Shown one piece after another: positions 28,633-38,400 of a DNA stretch of 64,000 nt. A program made the translations under genes and the position numbers. Origin of the DNA: Oxalicibacterium faecigallinarum (lineage in GTDB: Bacteria; Pseudomonadota; Gammaproteobacteria; Burkholderiales; Burkholderiaceae_D); contig NZ_BMDI01000002.1 of NCBI RefSeq assembly GCF_014635705.1, forward strand, positions 372,001 through 436,000, read 5' to 3'. The notes beneath the pieces were generated by a model, which saw only the letters and a list, made by a program, of their open reading frames with translations, did no database searches and had not been told where the DNA came from. Every line of letters starts with the position of its first letter. Within the stretch, counting starts at the first letter, position 1.

Positions 28633-28953
28633 ATGGATTTGTCCGGATTGTCATTGGCCGAACTGTCTGCCTTGCAGGAAAAAATCAAGCAGGAAATCAA
28701 AAAGCGTCAAAAGCAGGAAGTTGTTCGCGCACGTGAGCAGATCATTGCGATCGCACAAAGCGTGGGCGTATCGCTTGATGAGTTGCTCGGTTCTGCAGGC
28801 AAGACAAAAGTGGTCAAAACCAGAAAACCGGTTGCCGTGCGCTATCGTCATCCGAAGGATGCGTCGTTGCAGTGGACCGGACGTGGTCGTCAGCCACAGT
28901 GGGTAAAGGATTGGCTGGCAGGTGGCAATTCGCTCGATTCCATCGGAGTTTGA
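28633..28953 (+). CDS. H-NS family nucleoid-associated protein
   Basis: 106-residue DNA-binding protein of the H-NS/BpH3 type common in betaproteobacteria. The N-terminal half is a predicted coiled coil for oligomerisation (LAELSALQEKIKQEIKKRQ). The C-terminal half carries the minor-groove loop WTGRGRQPQWVKDWL. These proteins silence AT-rich and foreign DNA. The start at 28633 follows a perfect AAGGAG at 28621-28626; an upstream in-frame alternative at 28585 lacks this. Confidence 0.92.
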   Translation: MDLSGLSLAELSALQEKIKQEIKKRQKQEVVRAREQIIAIAQSVGVSLDELLGSAGKTKVVKTRKPVAVRYRHPKDASLQWTGRGRQPQWVKDWLAGGNSLDSIGV

Positions 28954-28982
28954 CGATATCTTTGACAGGATTGCGATTTAAC

Positions 28983-30359
28983 ATGACAACGCTCACACAG
29001 GGAATTTTCAAGGCATACGATATTCGCGGCATCATCGACAAGACTCTCGATGCAGGAATTGCACGGGATATCGGACGGGCCTTTGGTACGGCTGCCCGTG
29101 CCAAAGGCGAAAAGACGGTGGTCATCGGTCGCGATGGTCGTCTGTCTGGCCCATCGCTCGCGAAAGCGCTGGCTGAAGGCTTGCAGGCTGCCGGCGTTGA
29201 TGTCATCGATCTTGGTGTGGTTGCCACGCCGGTACTGTACCTTGCGACGCACAAGCTGGACACGCAATCCGGCATCATGGTCACCGGCAGTCACAATCCG
29301 CCGGACTACAACGGTTTCAAGATGGTGTTGTCGGGCGAAGCCATTTACGGCGACGCGATTCAGTCCTTGTACAAGGCAATCGTCGATCAAACCTTCAGTG
29401 AAGGTGCAGGCAGTTATCGCACGCATGATATCGCTGCGGATTATCTGAAGCGTATCGTTGATGACGTCAAGCTGGCACGTCCGATGAAGATCGCCGTGGA
29501 TTGCGGAAACGGTGTGGCAGGTGCATTTGCGGGTGATTTGTATCGTGCGCTCGGTTGTGAAGTCATTGAGCTGTTTTGCGAAGTTGATGGCAATTTCCCG
29601 AATCACCATCCCGATCCGGCCCATCCGGAAAATCTGCAGGATCTCATTCGCTGCCTGCAGGAGACCGATGCGGAAATCGGCCTTGCCTTTGATGGTGACG
29701 GCGATCGCTTAGGTGTGGTGACCAAGGACGGTCAGATCATTTATCCTGATCGTCAGTTGATGCTGTTTGCCAAGGATGTACTGACACGCCATCCGGGTGA
29801 GCAGATTCTGTACGACGTCAAATGCACGCGCCATCTGGCGCCGTGGATTACCGAGAACGGCGGCAAGCCGCTGATGTGGAAAACCGGACACTCGCTGGTC
29901 AAGGCCAAGATGCGTGAAACCGGTGCGCCACTTGGTGGCGAGATGAGCGGCCATGTGTTCTTCAAGGATCGCTGGTACGGCTTTGACGATGGCATGTATG
30001 CAGGTGCGCGCATGCTCGAATTGCTGAGTCGAGAGAAGGATCCTTCGGCCTTGCTGAATAGTTTGCCGCAATCGACCAGTACGCCGGAACTGCAACTGAA
30101 ACTGGAGGATGGCGAGAGCTTCCCGCTGATTGCAAAACTGCAGGCAGAAGCCAAGTTCCCGGGTTCCGATCAGACCATTTCGATCGATGGCTTGCGCGTT
30201 GAGTATCCGGATGGCTTCGGTCTGGCGCGTTCCTCCAACACGACACCTGTGATTGTCATGCGTTTCGAGGCAGAATCGCAGGCGGCGCTGGAACGTATTC
30301 AGGGTGAATTCAAGCGTGTGATCAAGGATGCCAAGCCGGATGCTGTCATGCCGTATTGA
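28983..30359 (+). CDS. algC: Phosphomannomutase/phosphoglucomutase (AlgC/ManB type)
   Basis: Alpha-D-phosphohexomutase of 458 residues that interconverts hexose 1- and 6-phosphates for LPS and exopolysaccharide precursors. The phosphoserine is S103 in TGSHNPPDYNGFK. The magnesium loop DGDGD is at 237-241 and the sugar-binding GEMSGH is present. The C-terminal phosphate-binding loop reads RSSNTTPVIVMRFE. The ATG at 28983 gives MTTLTQGIFKAYDIRG, matching family N-termini. A strong hairpin follows the stop, and the next gene, waaA, also serves LPS synthesis. Confidence 0.94.
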   Translation: MTTLTQGIFKAYDIRGIIDKTLDAGIARDIGRAFGTAARAKGEKTVVIGRDGRLSGPSLAKALAEGLQAAGVDVIDLGVVATPVLYLATHKLDTQSGIMVTGSHNPPDYNGFKMVLSGEAIYGDAIQSLYKAIVDQTFSEGAGSYRTHDIAADYLKRIVDDVKLARPMKIAVDCGNGVAGAFAGDLYRALGCEVIELFCEVDGNFPNHHPDPAHPENLQDLIRCLQETDAEIGLAFDGDGDRLGVVTKDGQIIYPDRQLMLFAKDVLTRHPGEQILYDVKCTRHLAPWITENGGKPLMWKTGHSLVKAKMRETGAPLGGEMSGHVFFKDRWYGFDDGMYAGARMLELLSREKDPSALLNSLPQSTSTPELQLKLEDGESFPLIAKLQAEAKFPGSDQTISIDGLRVEYPDGFGLARSSNTTPVIVMRFEAESQAALERIQGEFKRVIKDAKPDAVMPY

Positions 30360-30376
30360 TGCTGTCTGAACGTAAT

Positions 30377-30414
30377 GAACAAGGCAGTCGAACAAGTGTT
30401 CGGCTGCCTTGTTC
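30377..30414 (+). terminator. Strong hairpin after the phosphohexomutase gene
   Basis: A perfect 11-bp outer stem, GAACAAGGCAG (30377-30387) with CTGCCTTGTTC (30404-30414), plus an inner CGAACA/TGTTCG stem. No run of T follows, so it may be a Rho-independent terminator of weak form or an mRNA-stabilising hairpin before waaA. Confidence 0.65.
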
Positions 30415-30531
30415 CTTATGGGTTTCGCAATTCGATGTGTAATGGTGTGTCCGCCGCTGCGGCATAATACGGTTCATGCAGTCTCCGCCAATTTTTCTTC
30501 CACGTATCCGATGTGATGCGTCCCTCATACG

Positions 30532-31821
30532 ATGCGACTGATGTATTCGATTGCGTGGTGGCTCGCTCTGCCACTGGTTTTGTTGCGACTCCTGATGCGT
30601 GGTCGCAAGGAGCCTGGTTATCGACAACATGTTGCCGAGCGGCTGGGCTGCTACGGCAAGGTCCCGTTGATGTCGAGCGCGCAAGTGCTGTGGGTCCATG
30701 CGGTGTCGGTCGGCGAGACGCGTGCTGCACAGCCATTGATCGAAGCATTGCTTGCGCACTTTCCACGGCATGTCGTGTTGCTGACGCATATGACGCCAAC
30801 CGGTCGAGCAACCGGTCGCGCCTTATTCGAGCATGAGTCGCGTGTCGTGCAAAGCTACCTGCCTTATGACACAGGCTGGATGGTTGCTCGTTTTTTACGT
30901 CGCTTCCAACCGCAGTTATGCGTGCTGATGGAAACAGAGGTCTGGCCAAATGTCATGCGCCAATGCAAACGCCATGATGTGCCGGTTGCGCTCGTCAATG
31001 CGCGCTTGTCCGAGCGTTCCCTGAAAAAGGCATTGCGCTTGCCCTCGCTTTTTGTCGAGGCGGCACGTGCAATGACAGTTGTTGCAGCGCAGACGGAAAG
31101 TGATGCAGCACGTATCCGCCAGCTAGGTGCGCCGTGTGTGCAGGTTACCGGCAGCATCAAGTTCGATATCGTGCCGCCGGACGCAATGCTTGTGCGTGGT
31201 GCGCAATTGCGTCGTCGTTTTGGTCCGCGTCCGGTTCTGGTCTGTGCGAACACGCGGGATGGCGAGGAGACCCTGATCCTCGACGCGTTGACGGCGTTGA
31301 CAATACCCGATGTCCTGCTCCTTATCGTGCCACGTCACCCGCAGCGTTTTGACAGCGTGGCGCAGCAGATCCGTACGCGCGGACTGTCGCTGATGCGCCG
31401 TTCCGAATCGGGCGAAGAAGCCGTACCCGCCGATGTGCAGGTGTTCCTTGGTGACTCTATGGGGGAGATGTTTGCTTACTATGCAGCTGCTGATGTGGCT
31501 TGTGTATGCGGCAGTTTCCTGCCGCTGGGTGGACACAATCTGATTGAGGCGTGTGCTGTCGGCAAACCGGTCCTGATCGGCCCTTACACGTTCAATTTTG
31601 CAGATGCCGCAGACAATGCGATTGCAGAGGGAGCCGCCTTGCGGATGCCTGATGCGACAGCCATGATGGCGCAAGCTGCGCGGCTGCTGATGCATCAGGA
31701 TGTGCGTGAGGAAATGGGAGAGAACGCATGTCGCTTTGCACGACAGCATGGCGGTGCCACATCACGCACGATGGATTTGCTCGTGCCATTGGTCAGGGCT
31801 TCATCAGGCAGAGCAGTGTGA
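30532..31821 (+). CDS. waaA: 3-deoxy-D-manno-octulosonic acid transferase (WaaA/KdtA)
   Basis: Inner-membrane GT30 glycosyltransferase that adds KDO to lipid IVA in LPS core synthesis. 429 residues. The N-terminal membrane anchor begins MRLMYSIAWWLALPLVLLRL. Family motifs are WVHAVSVGETRAAQPLI, ETEVWPNVMRQ, NARLSERS, VTGSIKFD and the late SFLPLGGHNLIEACAVGKPVLIGPY. It is the typical upstream neighbour of tolC in related genomes, but here about 9 kb of other genes intervene. Confidence 0.95.
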   Translation: MRLMYSIAWWLALPLVLLRLLMRGRKEPGYRQHVAERLGCYGKVPLMSSAQVLWVHAVSVGETRAAQPLIEALLAHFPRHVVLLTHMTPTGRATGRALFEHESRVVQSYLPYDTGWMVARFLRRFQPQLCVLMETEVWPNVMRQCKRHDVPVALVNARLSERSLKKALRLPSLFVEAARAMTVVAAQTESDAARIRQLGAPCVQVTGSIKFDIVPPDAMLVRGAQLRRRFGPRPVLVCANTRDGEETLILDALTALTIPDVLLLIVPRHPQRFDSVAQQIRTRGLSLMRRSESGEEAVPADVQVFLGDSMGEMFAYYAAADVACVCGSFLPLGGHNLIEACAVGKPVLIGPYTFNFADAADNAIAEGAALRMPDATAMMAQAARLLMHQDVREEMGENACRFARQHGGATSRTMDLLVPLVRASSGRAV

Positions 31822-31872
31822 GCCGCGTTATTCAGTGTGCATATCATTGCGCACATCGCAGCAGCTCAGCCA

Positions 31873-32469
31873 TTACTGACGATATTGGTAGGCATGATCG
31901 AGCAGACGATTGACTTCCCATTCCAGTCGATCCAATTCGCGATGCAGGCGGTCACGTTCCACTGGTCCGAGCGTACCGTTTGCCTGAAGACGTGCTTCGC
32001 GGCGGCTGATATCACGCTGCCGTTGTTGTAGCTGATGCGCTTCGCTCGGCGCGATGAGTCCTGCCGCGATACCACGATTGATACGATCATTGAGTTGGAT
32101 CTGACGCTGATCAAGTCGCAGTGCGGCGCGTTGCTTGCCGTGGTCGCCATTGAGCTTGCGATCCACATCCAGCCGCATGGCATCCAGATCGCGCCATAGC
32201 TGATCCCGCTCGCGAGGTGATGCATGGGGATTCTGTCGATAGCGCATGTCTCTGAACTGGATGTCACGTTCGCGTTGATAAAGGACCCGCGCTTCTTCCG
32301 GCGTAATGAACCCATATTCCAGACCGTATTGAATCTGCGCACGAATGTCCTGTTGCGCCTGTTCAAGCGTGACAGTGCTGACACGTTCCGCAGACGCCGG
32401 CATCGCACCCATGAGGGATAGCGTCATGCCAAGGAGCAGGGCAATCAATGATGGCTTGCGAAGGTTCAT
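31873..32469 (-). CDS. Secreted/periplasmic hypothetical protein with an internal duplication
   Basis: 198 residues with a clear signal peptide (hydrophobic residues 8-22, cleavage likely after AMPASA, about residue 27). The mature part holds two similar helical units of about 66 residues: about 41-106 (IQYGLEYGFITPEEARVLYQ and ERDQLWRDLDAMRLDVDRKL) and about 124-190 (LNDRINRGIAAGLIAPSEAH and ERDRLHRELDRLEWEVNRLL). It is very rich in Arg, Gln, Asp and Glu and is probably all-helical. No named family is recognised. The coding strand is supported by the signal peptide and the protein repeat. It is followed 30 bases upstream on the same strand by another secreted protein gene. Confidence 0.75.
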   Translation of the reverse strand: MNLRKPSLIALLLGMTLSLMGAMPASAERVSTVTLEQAQQDIRAQIQYGLEYGFITPEEARVLYQRERDIQFRDMRYRQNPHASPRERDQLWRDLDAMRLDVDRKLNGDHGKQRAALRLDQRQIQLNDRINRGIAAGLIAPSEAHQLQQRQRDISRREARLQANGTLGPVERDRLHRELDRLEWEVNRLLDHAYQYRQ

Positions 32470-32499
32470 AGCACAACAGGTCCGGTATTAGATGGCGAC

Positions 32500-32799
32500 T
32501 CAATGTCTGCCATGACGGCCATGATGGTGGTGATGTCCACGATGGCGGTGGTCATGACGGTAGTGATGACGGTGATAGTGTCGCTCAGGATAGTAGTAAC
32601 GCGGCGCGACGTAAACCGGGCGTGGCGGCGCAACATAAACGGGTCTTGGATGCGCATACACAGGAGGTGGTGCGACATAGACCGGTGCCGGCACGCCAAT
32701 GGCCACGTCGACATTGACGCGTGCCATCGCGGGTGCAGCAGAAAAGAAAAGCGTTGCGCCCGCCAGGATTGCCGCCGAGAAGCCGAGAAGTTTTTTCAT
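32500..32799 (-). CDS. Secreted His/Pro/Tyr-rich small protein
   Basis: 99 residues. The signal peptide ends near AAPAMA (residue 26). The mature protein has a proline/tyrosine/valine repeat region (PVYVAPP-type units, about residues 39-66) and an extreme histidine-rich tail with 14 His in the last 29 residues. Such proteins are common in betaproteobacteria and are annotated as hypothetical. Metal binding by the tail is plausible but not shown. A GGAGATGA sequence precedes the ATG. Confidence 0.7.
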   Translation of the reverse strand: MKKLLGFSAAILAGATLFFSAAPAMARVNVDVAIGVPAPVYVAPPPVYAHPRPVYVAPPRPVYVAPRYYYPERHYHRHHYRHDHRHRGHHHHHGRHGRH

Positions 32800-32920
32800 G
32801 ATTCATCTCCTTGAGTGGATGAAGTCATTACATAACAGGCGCCCGGCAATAACCACCTTGAAGTGGTAACGATTGTGACCAGATGTTTCCGTTATTTTTT
32901 CGTGAGGTAAACATTCCTAT

Positions 32921-33445
32921 TCACGGATTGGCCTGATTGCAGGCTTCCGCAATCCAGCGACCGCTGGTGTTGGCCTGCTCATCGACAGCCACGCCATGCA
33001 CCAATCCCTTGAAGCTGGTTTTCCCCGTAAAGGTATCAGGCGTATTCAAGGTTGCTTCGACACGCCCCTGTCCTTTGATTTGTGCACCATCACAAATAAT
33101 GTCAGCGGTCACCTGATTACCGATGCGCTGCGTGTTGCGTGCTTCGCATCCTGACTGGCGATGGTAGCTGGTAGGCAATACATTCTGTTTTGCCATGTCT
33201 GGTGTAACGCAAACCCGGGAGCTGGCCGCGCCGTCCTTGATATCCGGCATGACAAACCCATATTGCTTTGCAAGATTGCCAAGTTGACGGCGCTGATCCG
33301 GTGGCACCTGCTCAACCAAGCCAAGCAGATTGGAGCTGGCGGTAATTTCCCAGGTGCCGGATCGTAATGGATGGTCTGCAGCGTGAGCGGATAAGGCAAT
33401 CGATAAAAACGGCAGACACAGTAGTGGTTTCTTCCAGAAAGACAT
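32921..33445 (-). CDS. DUF3617-family secreted protein
   Basis: 174 residues with a signal peptide (MSFWKKPLLCLPFLSIALSAHA) and a mature domain beginning PLRSGTWEITAS, the typical DUF3617 opening. Two pairs of cysteines (RVCVTP, SGCEAR, DIICDGA, EACNQ) probably form disulphides in the periplasm. DUF3617 proteins have no established function. The ATG at 33445 is chosen because it starts the signal peptide; the frame remains open to 33529. Confidence 0.78.
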   Translation of the reverse strand: MSFWKKPLLCLPFLSIALSAHAADHPLRSGTWEITASSNLLGLVEQVPPDQRRQLGNLAKQYGFVMPDIKDGAASSRVCVTPDMAKQNVLPTSYHRQSGCEARNTQRIGNQVTADIICDGAQIKGQGRVEATLNTPDTFTGKTSFKGLVHGVAVDEQANTSGRWIAEACNQANP

Positions 33446-33564
33446 GCATGCTCCAGCAAGTGACAATGTGGTTTGGATAATGCGCTGGCGGGGAGGTTCC
33501 AAGACAAGTGTCTGTGGTATGGTATGCACCGATTTGTCTAACCATATTGCAAATCAGTATGAGA

Positions 33565-33584
33565 TATCCCATAAAAATGGGATA
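33565..33584. promoter_or_regulatory. Palindromic operator or hairpin upstream of the small gene at 33637
   Basis: TATCCCAT (33565-33572) and ATGGGATA (33577-33584) form a perfect 8-bp inverted repeat with an AAAA loop, 53 bases before the ATG. It could be a protein-binding site or a leader hairpin. Confidence 0.4.
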
Positions 33585-33636
33585 CGAAAACAAGTAGGAG
33601 CAGCCGACAATACGGCAACAAAGGAGAACGCAGCAC

Positions 33637-33930
33637 ATGGCAATTGAATTACCACCAAACGTGACAGCACAACGCAAACCGATTTCTGCCACATCTTACG
33701 AATATATTTTCCGACACAGCGAACTGGGTCAACTGGGTAGGGTTCTTCTCAGTGTCTGCACCTCAGGTACCTCGCGTTTGACTTGCCTTGTACATGGTAA
33801 TCCGGGTGAAAAACTGACCGAGCAGCGCCGCGCGATTTTCGAGCCGCTGGCAAAAAAACTGGCCGAGCAGATGCGTTTGACGGCAACCTTTCTCAAAGGA
33901 CCCGGCGACGCGCAGCCCGCTTTGGCATAA
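33637..33930 (+). CDS. Small hypothetical protein, 97 residues
   Basis: No family is recognised. The product is soluble, with a probable alpha/beta fold: SATSYEYIFRHSE, the strand RVLLSVCTSGTSRLTCLVHG, and a helical C-terminus (EQRRAIFEPLAKKLAEQMRL). A perfect AAGGAG (33621-33626) ten bases before the ATG and a strong terminator just after the stop support a real, independently expressed gene. Confidence 0.7.
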   Translation: MAIELPPNVTAQRKPISATSYEYIFRHSELGQLGRVLLSVCTSGTSRLTCLVHGNPGEKLTEQRRAIFEPLAKKLAEQMRLTATFLKGPGDAQPALA

Positions 33931-33950
33931 GAAGAAACATACCCCATAAA

Positions 33951-33976
33951 AAAAGAGGCCGGATGGCCTCTTTTTT
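33951..33976. terminator. Bidirectional terminator
   Basis: AAAAGAGGCC (33951-33960) pairs with GGCCTCTTTT (33965-33974) around a GGAT loop, with additional A and T on the flanks. It separates the small gene at 33637 from the convergent efflux operon. Confidence 0.9.
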
Positions 33977-33994
33977 GTTTTGCAGTTGGTCTGC

Positions 33995-35440
33995 TTATGG
34001 TGCCGACGTTGCCGGTGTGGTTGGTGCGGCTGCCGTCGCAGTGGTTTCCCGAATACCTCCGCCCAGCGAGCGATACAGATCGACAGCATTGGTCAGACGT
34101 AGCAGGCGAATCTGCACCAGTTCCTGTTCGGCGGAAAACAATTCACGTTGTGCATCGAGTACGTCGAGGGAGCTCGCAATACCGTTCTCAAAACGTTGAT
34201 CCGCAAACTTCATGCGCTCTGCCTGGGCACGCTGCACACGTTCTTGTGCATCCGCCTGCTCATCGAGAAAACCACGTGCGACCAGTGCGTCAGCGACTTC
34301 CTGGAAGGCAACCTGAATGGTCTTTTCGTAGTTTGCGACAGCAATGTTTTTGCGCACTTCAGCCAGATTCAGATTGGCCGTATTGCGACCACCCTGGAAG
34401 ATCGGCAGAACCAATTGCGGTGCAAAAGACCACGCACGCGATCCGCTTTCAAACAAGCCGTCCAGCGAATTGCTCGCCGTGCCCACACCTGCCGTCAGCG
34501 AAATGCGCGGGAAGAAAGCGGCACGCGCCGCACCGATATTGGCATTGGCTGCCAGCAGTGTCTGTTCGGCACTGCGAATATCCGGACGTTGCACAAGCAG
34601 ATCGGATGGCAGGCCTGCTGGCAACTCGGTCACGATGTCTTGCGACGACAATGGTTGCGGAGCGGGCAGATCCGTCAATGGTTGACCGACCAGTACGGTC
34701 AATGCGTTCCATGCCTGCGCACGCTGACGCGCCACGCTGGCTGCGGTAACGCGAGCGGTCTGCAACAAGGCTTCGTTCTGCTGCAGATCAAGCGCCGAGG
34801 TTGCGCCTACGTCAAAGCGCTGCTTGGCCAGCTCGTAACCTTTGGCACGACTTTCCAGCGTGCGACGCGCCAGTTCTTCCTGTTCAGCAAAGGCACGTTC
34901 GTTCAGATAGGCCTTCGCGACTTCTGAAATCAGACTGAGCTGCGCCGATACGCGCGCTTCTTCGGTAGAGAGATAGCTTGCCAGCGCGGCATCGCTAAGA
35001 CTTTTTACGCGACCGAAGAAATCGAGTTCAAAGGAGGCTAGCGACACACCAACCTGATAATTGCTGGTGACGACGCTTTGGCCAAACTGATTGACGGAGG
35101 CAGGCGTGCGGCCGCGGTTGCCGGTTGCCGTACCATTCAGGTTCGGTACGCGATCGGCCTGCACGATGTTGTACTGCGCGCGCGCTTCTTCAATACGTAA
35201 CGCGGCAACACGAAGGTCACGATTGTTTTCCAGTGCACGACCGATCAGTGTCTGAAGACGTGCATCGTGGAAAAAATCACGCCAGCCAGTTTCGGCTGCG
35301 CTGCGCTGAGCGCCTTGCGCTTCTCGATGCTCCGGGTAGCTTGCCGCTACCGGTGCATCGGGACGCGTGTACTTGGGTGCCATCGAGCAAGCGCTCAGGA
35401 CGCCGACAGCCAGCAGCGTCAATGTGATTTGCTTCATCAT
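33995..35440 (-). CDS. Outer-membrane efflux lipoprotein (NodT/OprM family)
   Basis: TolC-fold outer-membrane factor of 481 residues, third gene of the RND operon. A lipobox LSAC places the acylated Cys at residue 18. The body has the duplicated OEP structure (RVAALRIEEARAQYNIVQADR, then SLISEVAKAYLNERAFAEQ, and in the second half NLNLAEVRKNIAVANYEKTIQVAFQEVADALV). Its ATG overlaps the pump stop (ATGA), indicating translational coupling. Since the pump frame is shifted earlier, ribosomes would terminate before reaching this junction, which may reduce its expression. Confidence 0.9.
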   Translation of the reverse strand: MMKQITLTLLAVGVLSACSMAPKYTRPDAPVAASYPEHREAQGAQRSAAETGWRDFFHDARLQTLIGRALENNRDLRVAALRIEEARAQYNIVQADRVPNLNGTATGNRGRTPASVNQFGQSVVTSNYQVGVSLASFELDFFGRVKSLSDAALASYLSTEEARVSAQLSLISEVAKAYLNERAFAEQEELARRTLESRAKGYELAKQRFDVGATSALDLQQNEALLQTARVTAASVARQRAQAWNALTVLVGQPLTDLPAPQPLSSQDIVTELPAGLPSDLLVQRPDIRSAEQTLLAANANIGAARAAFFPRISLTAGVGTASNSLDGLFESGSRAWSFAPQLVLPIFQGGRNTANLNLAEVRKNIAVANYEKTIQVAFQEVADALVARGFLDEQADAQERVQRAQAERMKFADQRFENGIASSLDVLDAQRELFSAEQELVQIRLLRLTNAVDLYRSLGGGIRETTATAAAPTTPATSAP

Positions 35441-38400
35441 ATTTCTTCATCCTCATTGCGCGGCTTGTTGGCCGCATACATGCGACGTTGACGTTCGCTA
35501 CCCTTGAACAACTTGCGGACGACCACGAAGAACACAGGGACCAGGAACACCGCCAGGACGGTTGCCGTGATCATGCCGCCCATCACGCCGGTACCGATCG
35601 CGCGCTGGCTGGCAGAGCCTGCGCCCGAGGCAATTACCAGTGGCAGCACCCCGAGGATGAACGCCAGCGAAGTCATGATGATCGGACGGAAACGCAGGTG
35701 AACCGCTTCCAGCGTCGCTTCGATCAGTCCCTTGCCTTGTGCCTGCAGGTCTTTCGCAAATTCGATGATCAGAATCGCGTTCTTGGCCGATAGCCCGACA
35801 ACCGTAATCATGCCGACCTTGAAGTACACGTCATTCGGCATCCCCCGCAACGTCACGCCCAGCAGTGCGCCCAGAATACCAAGCGGCACCACCAGCATGA
35901 CCGCAAATGGAATCGAGGTGCTTTCATACAGTGCAGCCAACACCAGGAAGACGGCGATCAGCGACAGTGCATACAGTGCCGGTGCCTGATCGCCCGAGGT
36001 TTTCTCTTCCAGCGACTGACCTGTCCATTCGAAGCCGAAGCCCGGTGGCAGTTTGGTCATCAGGTTTTCCATCTCCGTCATGGCATCGCCCGTGCTGTAG
36101 CCTGGTTTGGTCGCACCTGAAATCTTCATTGCCGGATAGCCGTTGTAACGAATCAGTTGCACCGGACCGGTAATCCATTTCGACGTCACGAAGGACGAGA
36201 AAGGCACCATGTTGCCGGACGAGCTACGTGCATAAAGATTTTTCAGATCTTCCGGTTGCAGACGACGTGGCGAATCGGCTTGTACGATCACACGCTGTTG
36301 ACGACCCTGATTCGGGAAGTCATTCACGTAAGACGAGCCCAGCAGAGTCGACAGCGTCGTATTGATGGCATCGAACGTCACGCCCAGCGAATTGGCCTTG
36401 TCGCGATCAATGTCGAGTTGCAGCTGCGGCGCATCTTCCAGACCTTCAGGGCGTACGCCTGCCAGTACCGGACTTTGCGCTGCCAGCCCCAGCAATTGAT
36501 TGCGTGCGGCGACCAATGCTTCATGTCCCTGACCCGAACGATCTTGCAGACGGAAGGTGAAGCCCGTGGCGTTACCCAATTCGCGGATCGGAGGCGGGTT
36601 CAGCGGGAACACGATGGCATCCTTGATCTGGGAGAAGGTGCCGAACGCCTTGGCGGCGATTTCATCAGCCGACTCGCCCTTGCCACGTTCTTTCCAGTCC
36701 TTGAACGGCGTAAAGACGATACCGGCATTCTGGCCGTTACCCGAGAAGCTGAAGCCCGTAATTGCCACCACGTGCTGGACCGCTGGCTCGTTCAGATAGA
36801 AGTTTTCAATCTGCTTGATGACCTCGAGCGTACGCGCCTGGCTCGCGCCGGCAGGCAATTCGACGTTGGTCACGATATAGCCCTGATCTTCGTTCGGCAG
36901 GAACGAGGCTGGCAGACGTGCGTACAGCAATGCAACGCAGCCGATGATCAGGCCGTATACCACCATCCAGCGACCGGTCTTGGTCAGCATGCGGGAGACG
37001 AAACTTTGGTAGCCGGTCGTCGTGCTGTTGAACTTGCGATTGAACCAGCCAAAGAAGCCACGTTTTTCGTGATGCTGGCCTTTTTCGATCGGTTTGAGGA
37101 TTGTTGCGCACAGCGCCGGTGTCAAGGTGAACGCCATCAGTACCGAGAACACCATCGATGCGGCGATGGCCAGCGAAAACTGACGATAGATCGCTCCAAC
37201 GGCACCACCGAAGAATGCCATCGGGATGAACACGGCAATCAGCCAGCGTAATACCCACCAGCGCACCGGAGATCTGCCCCATGGCCTTGCGTGTTGCATC
37301 GCGTGGCGAGAGCCCTTCCTCGGCCATGATACGTTCGACGTTTTCCACCACCACGATCGCATCATCGACCAGGATACCGATCGACAGCACCATACCAAAC
37401 ATGGTCAGCACGTTGATGGAAAAACCAAACAGCATCATCGTGGCGAATGTACCTGCCAACGCAACCGGCACCACAATCGTCGGGATGATCGTGTAGCGAA
37501 TGTTCTGCAGGAACAGGAACATCACCAGGAACACCAGGATGATGGCTTCGATGAGGGTCTTGACCACTTCTTCGATCGAGATCTGCACGAACTTCGACGT
37601 GTCGTAAGGAATCTCGTACTTCACGCCAGCAGGGAAGTAGCGCGACAGTTCGTCCATCTTGGCGTGGACCAGCTTGGCAGTTTCCAGCGCATTGGCCGTC
37701 GGCGACAGCTGCACACCGATGAACGAGGTCGGATTGCCGTTCAAGCGACCCGAGGTCGCATACTGCTGTCCACCGATTTCGACACGGGCAACGTCGCGCA
37801 AGCGCACCGTCGAACCATCACGATTGGCGCGCAGCACAATCTTGCCGAACTCTTCCGGGCTGGTCATCTGGCCATTGACGACCACCGTAGCCGCATACTG
37901 CTGGTCGCTATTGCTTGGCAGTTCACCCAGCGTACCGCCTGCGACCAGTGCATTTTGTGCACGGATGGCAGCAGTGACTTCGGCAGGTGTCAGATTCAGT
38001 CCAACGAGTTTGTTCGGATCGACCCAGATACGCATCGCGCGTTCGGTGCCGAACAACTGGGCCTGACCTACGCCCTTGACGCGACGGATTTCATTGAGCA
38101 CGTTACGCGACAGGTAGTCACCCAATGCGATCGGATCCAGCGAATTGTCGGTCGACGACAAGCCGATGAACAGCAGGAAGTTGCTGCGTGATTTAGTGAC
38201 TTGCACGCCCTGTTGCGTCACGACGGAAGGCAGGCGAGCCTCGACACGCTTGAGGCGGTTCTGTACATCGACGGCTGCCAGATCGGGATTGGTTTCCGGC
38301 GTAAACGTCACCGTGATCTGTACCTGGCCGTTGGCCTGACTTTGCGATTCGACATACATCAGACCGTCAGCGCCGTTCATTTCCTGTTCGATCAGCGAGG

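Noticed and set aside
37237..37246. Programmed ribosomal frameshift as explanation of the split pump gene
   Set aside because: The site CTGGCTG is not a slippery heptamer, and RND pumps are not known to use recoding. A two-base deletion or error is simpler.
36157..37251. Long + strand frame of 364 codons inside the RND pump gene
   Set aside because: The opposite strand carries unmistakable RND motifs in two frames; the + frame has a composition typical of antisense reading.
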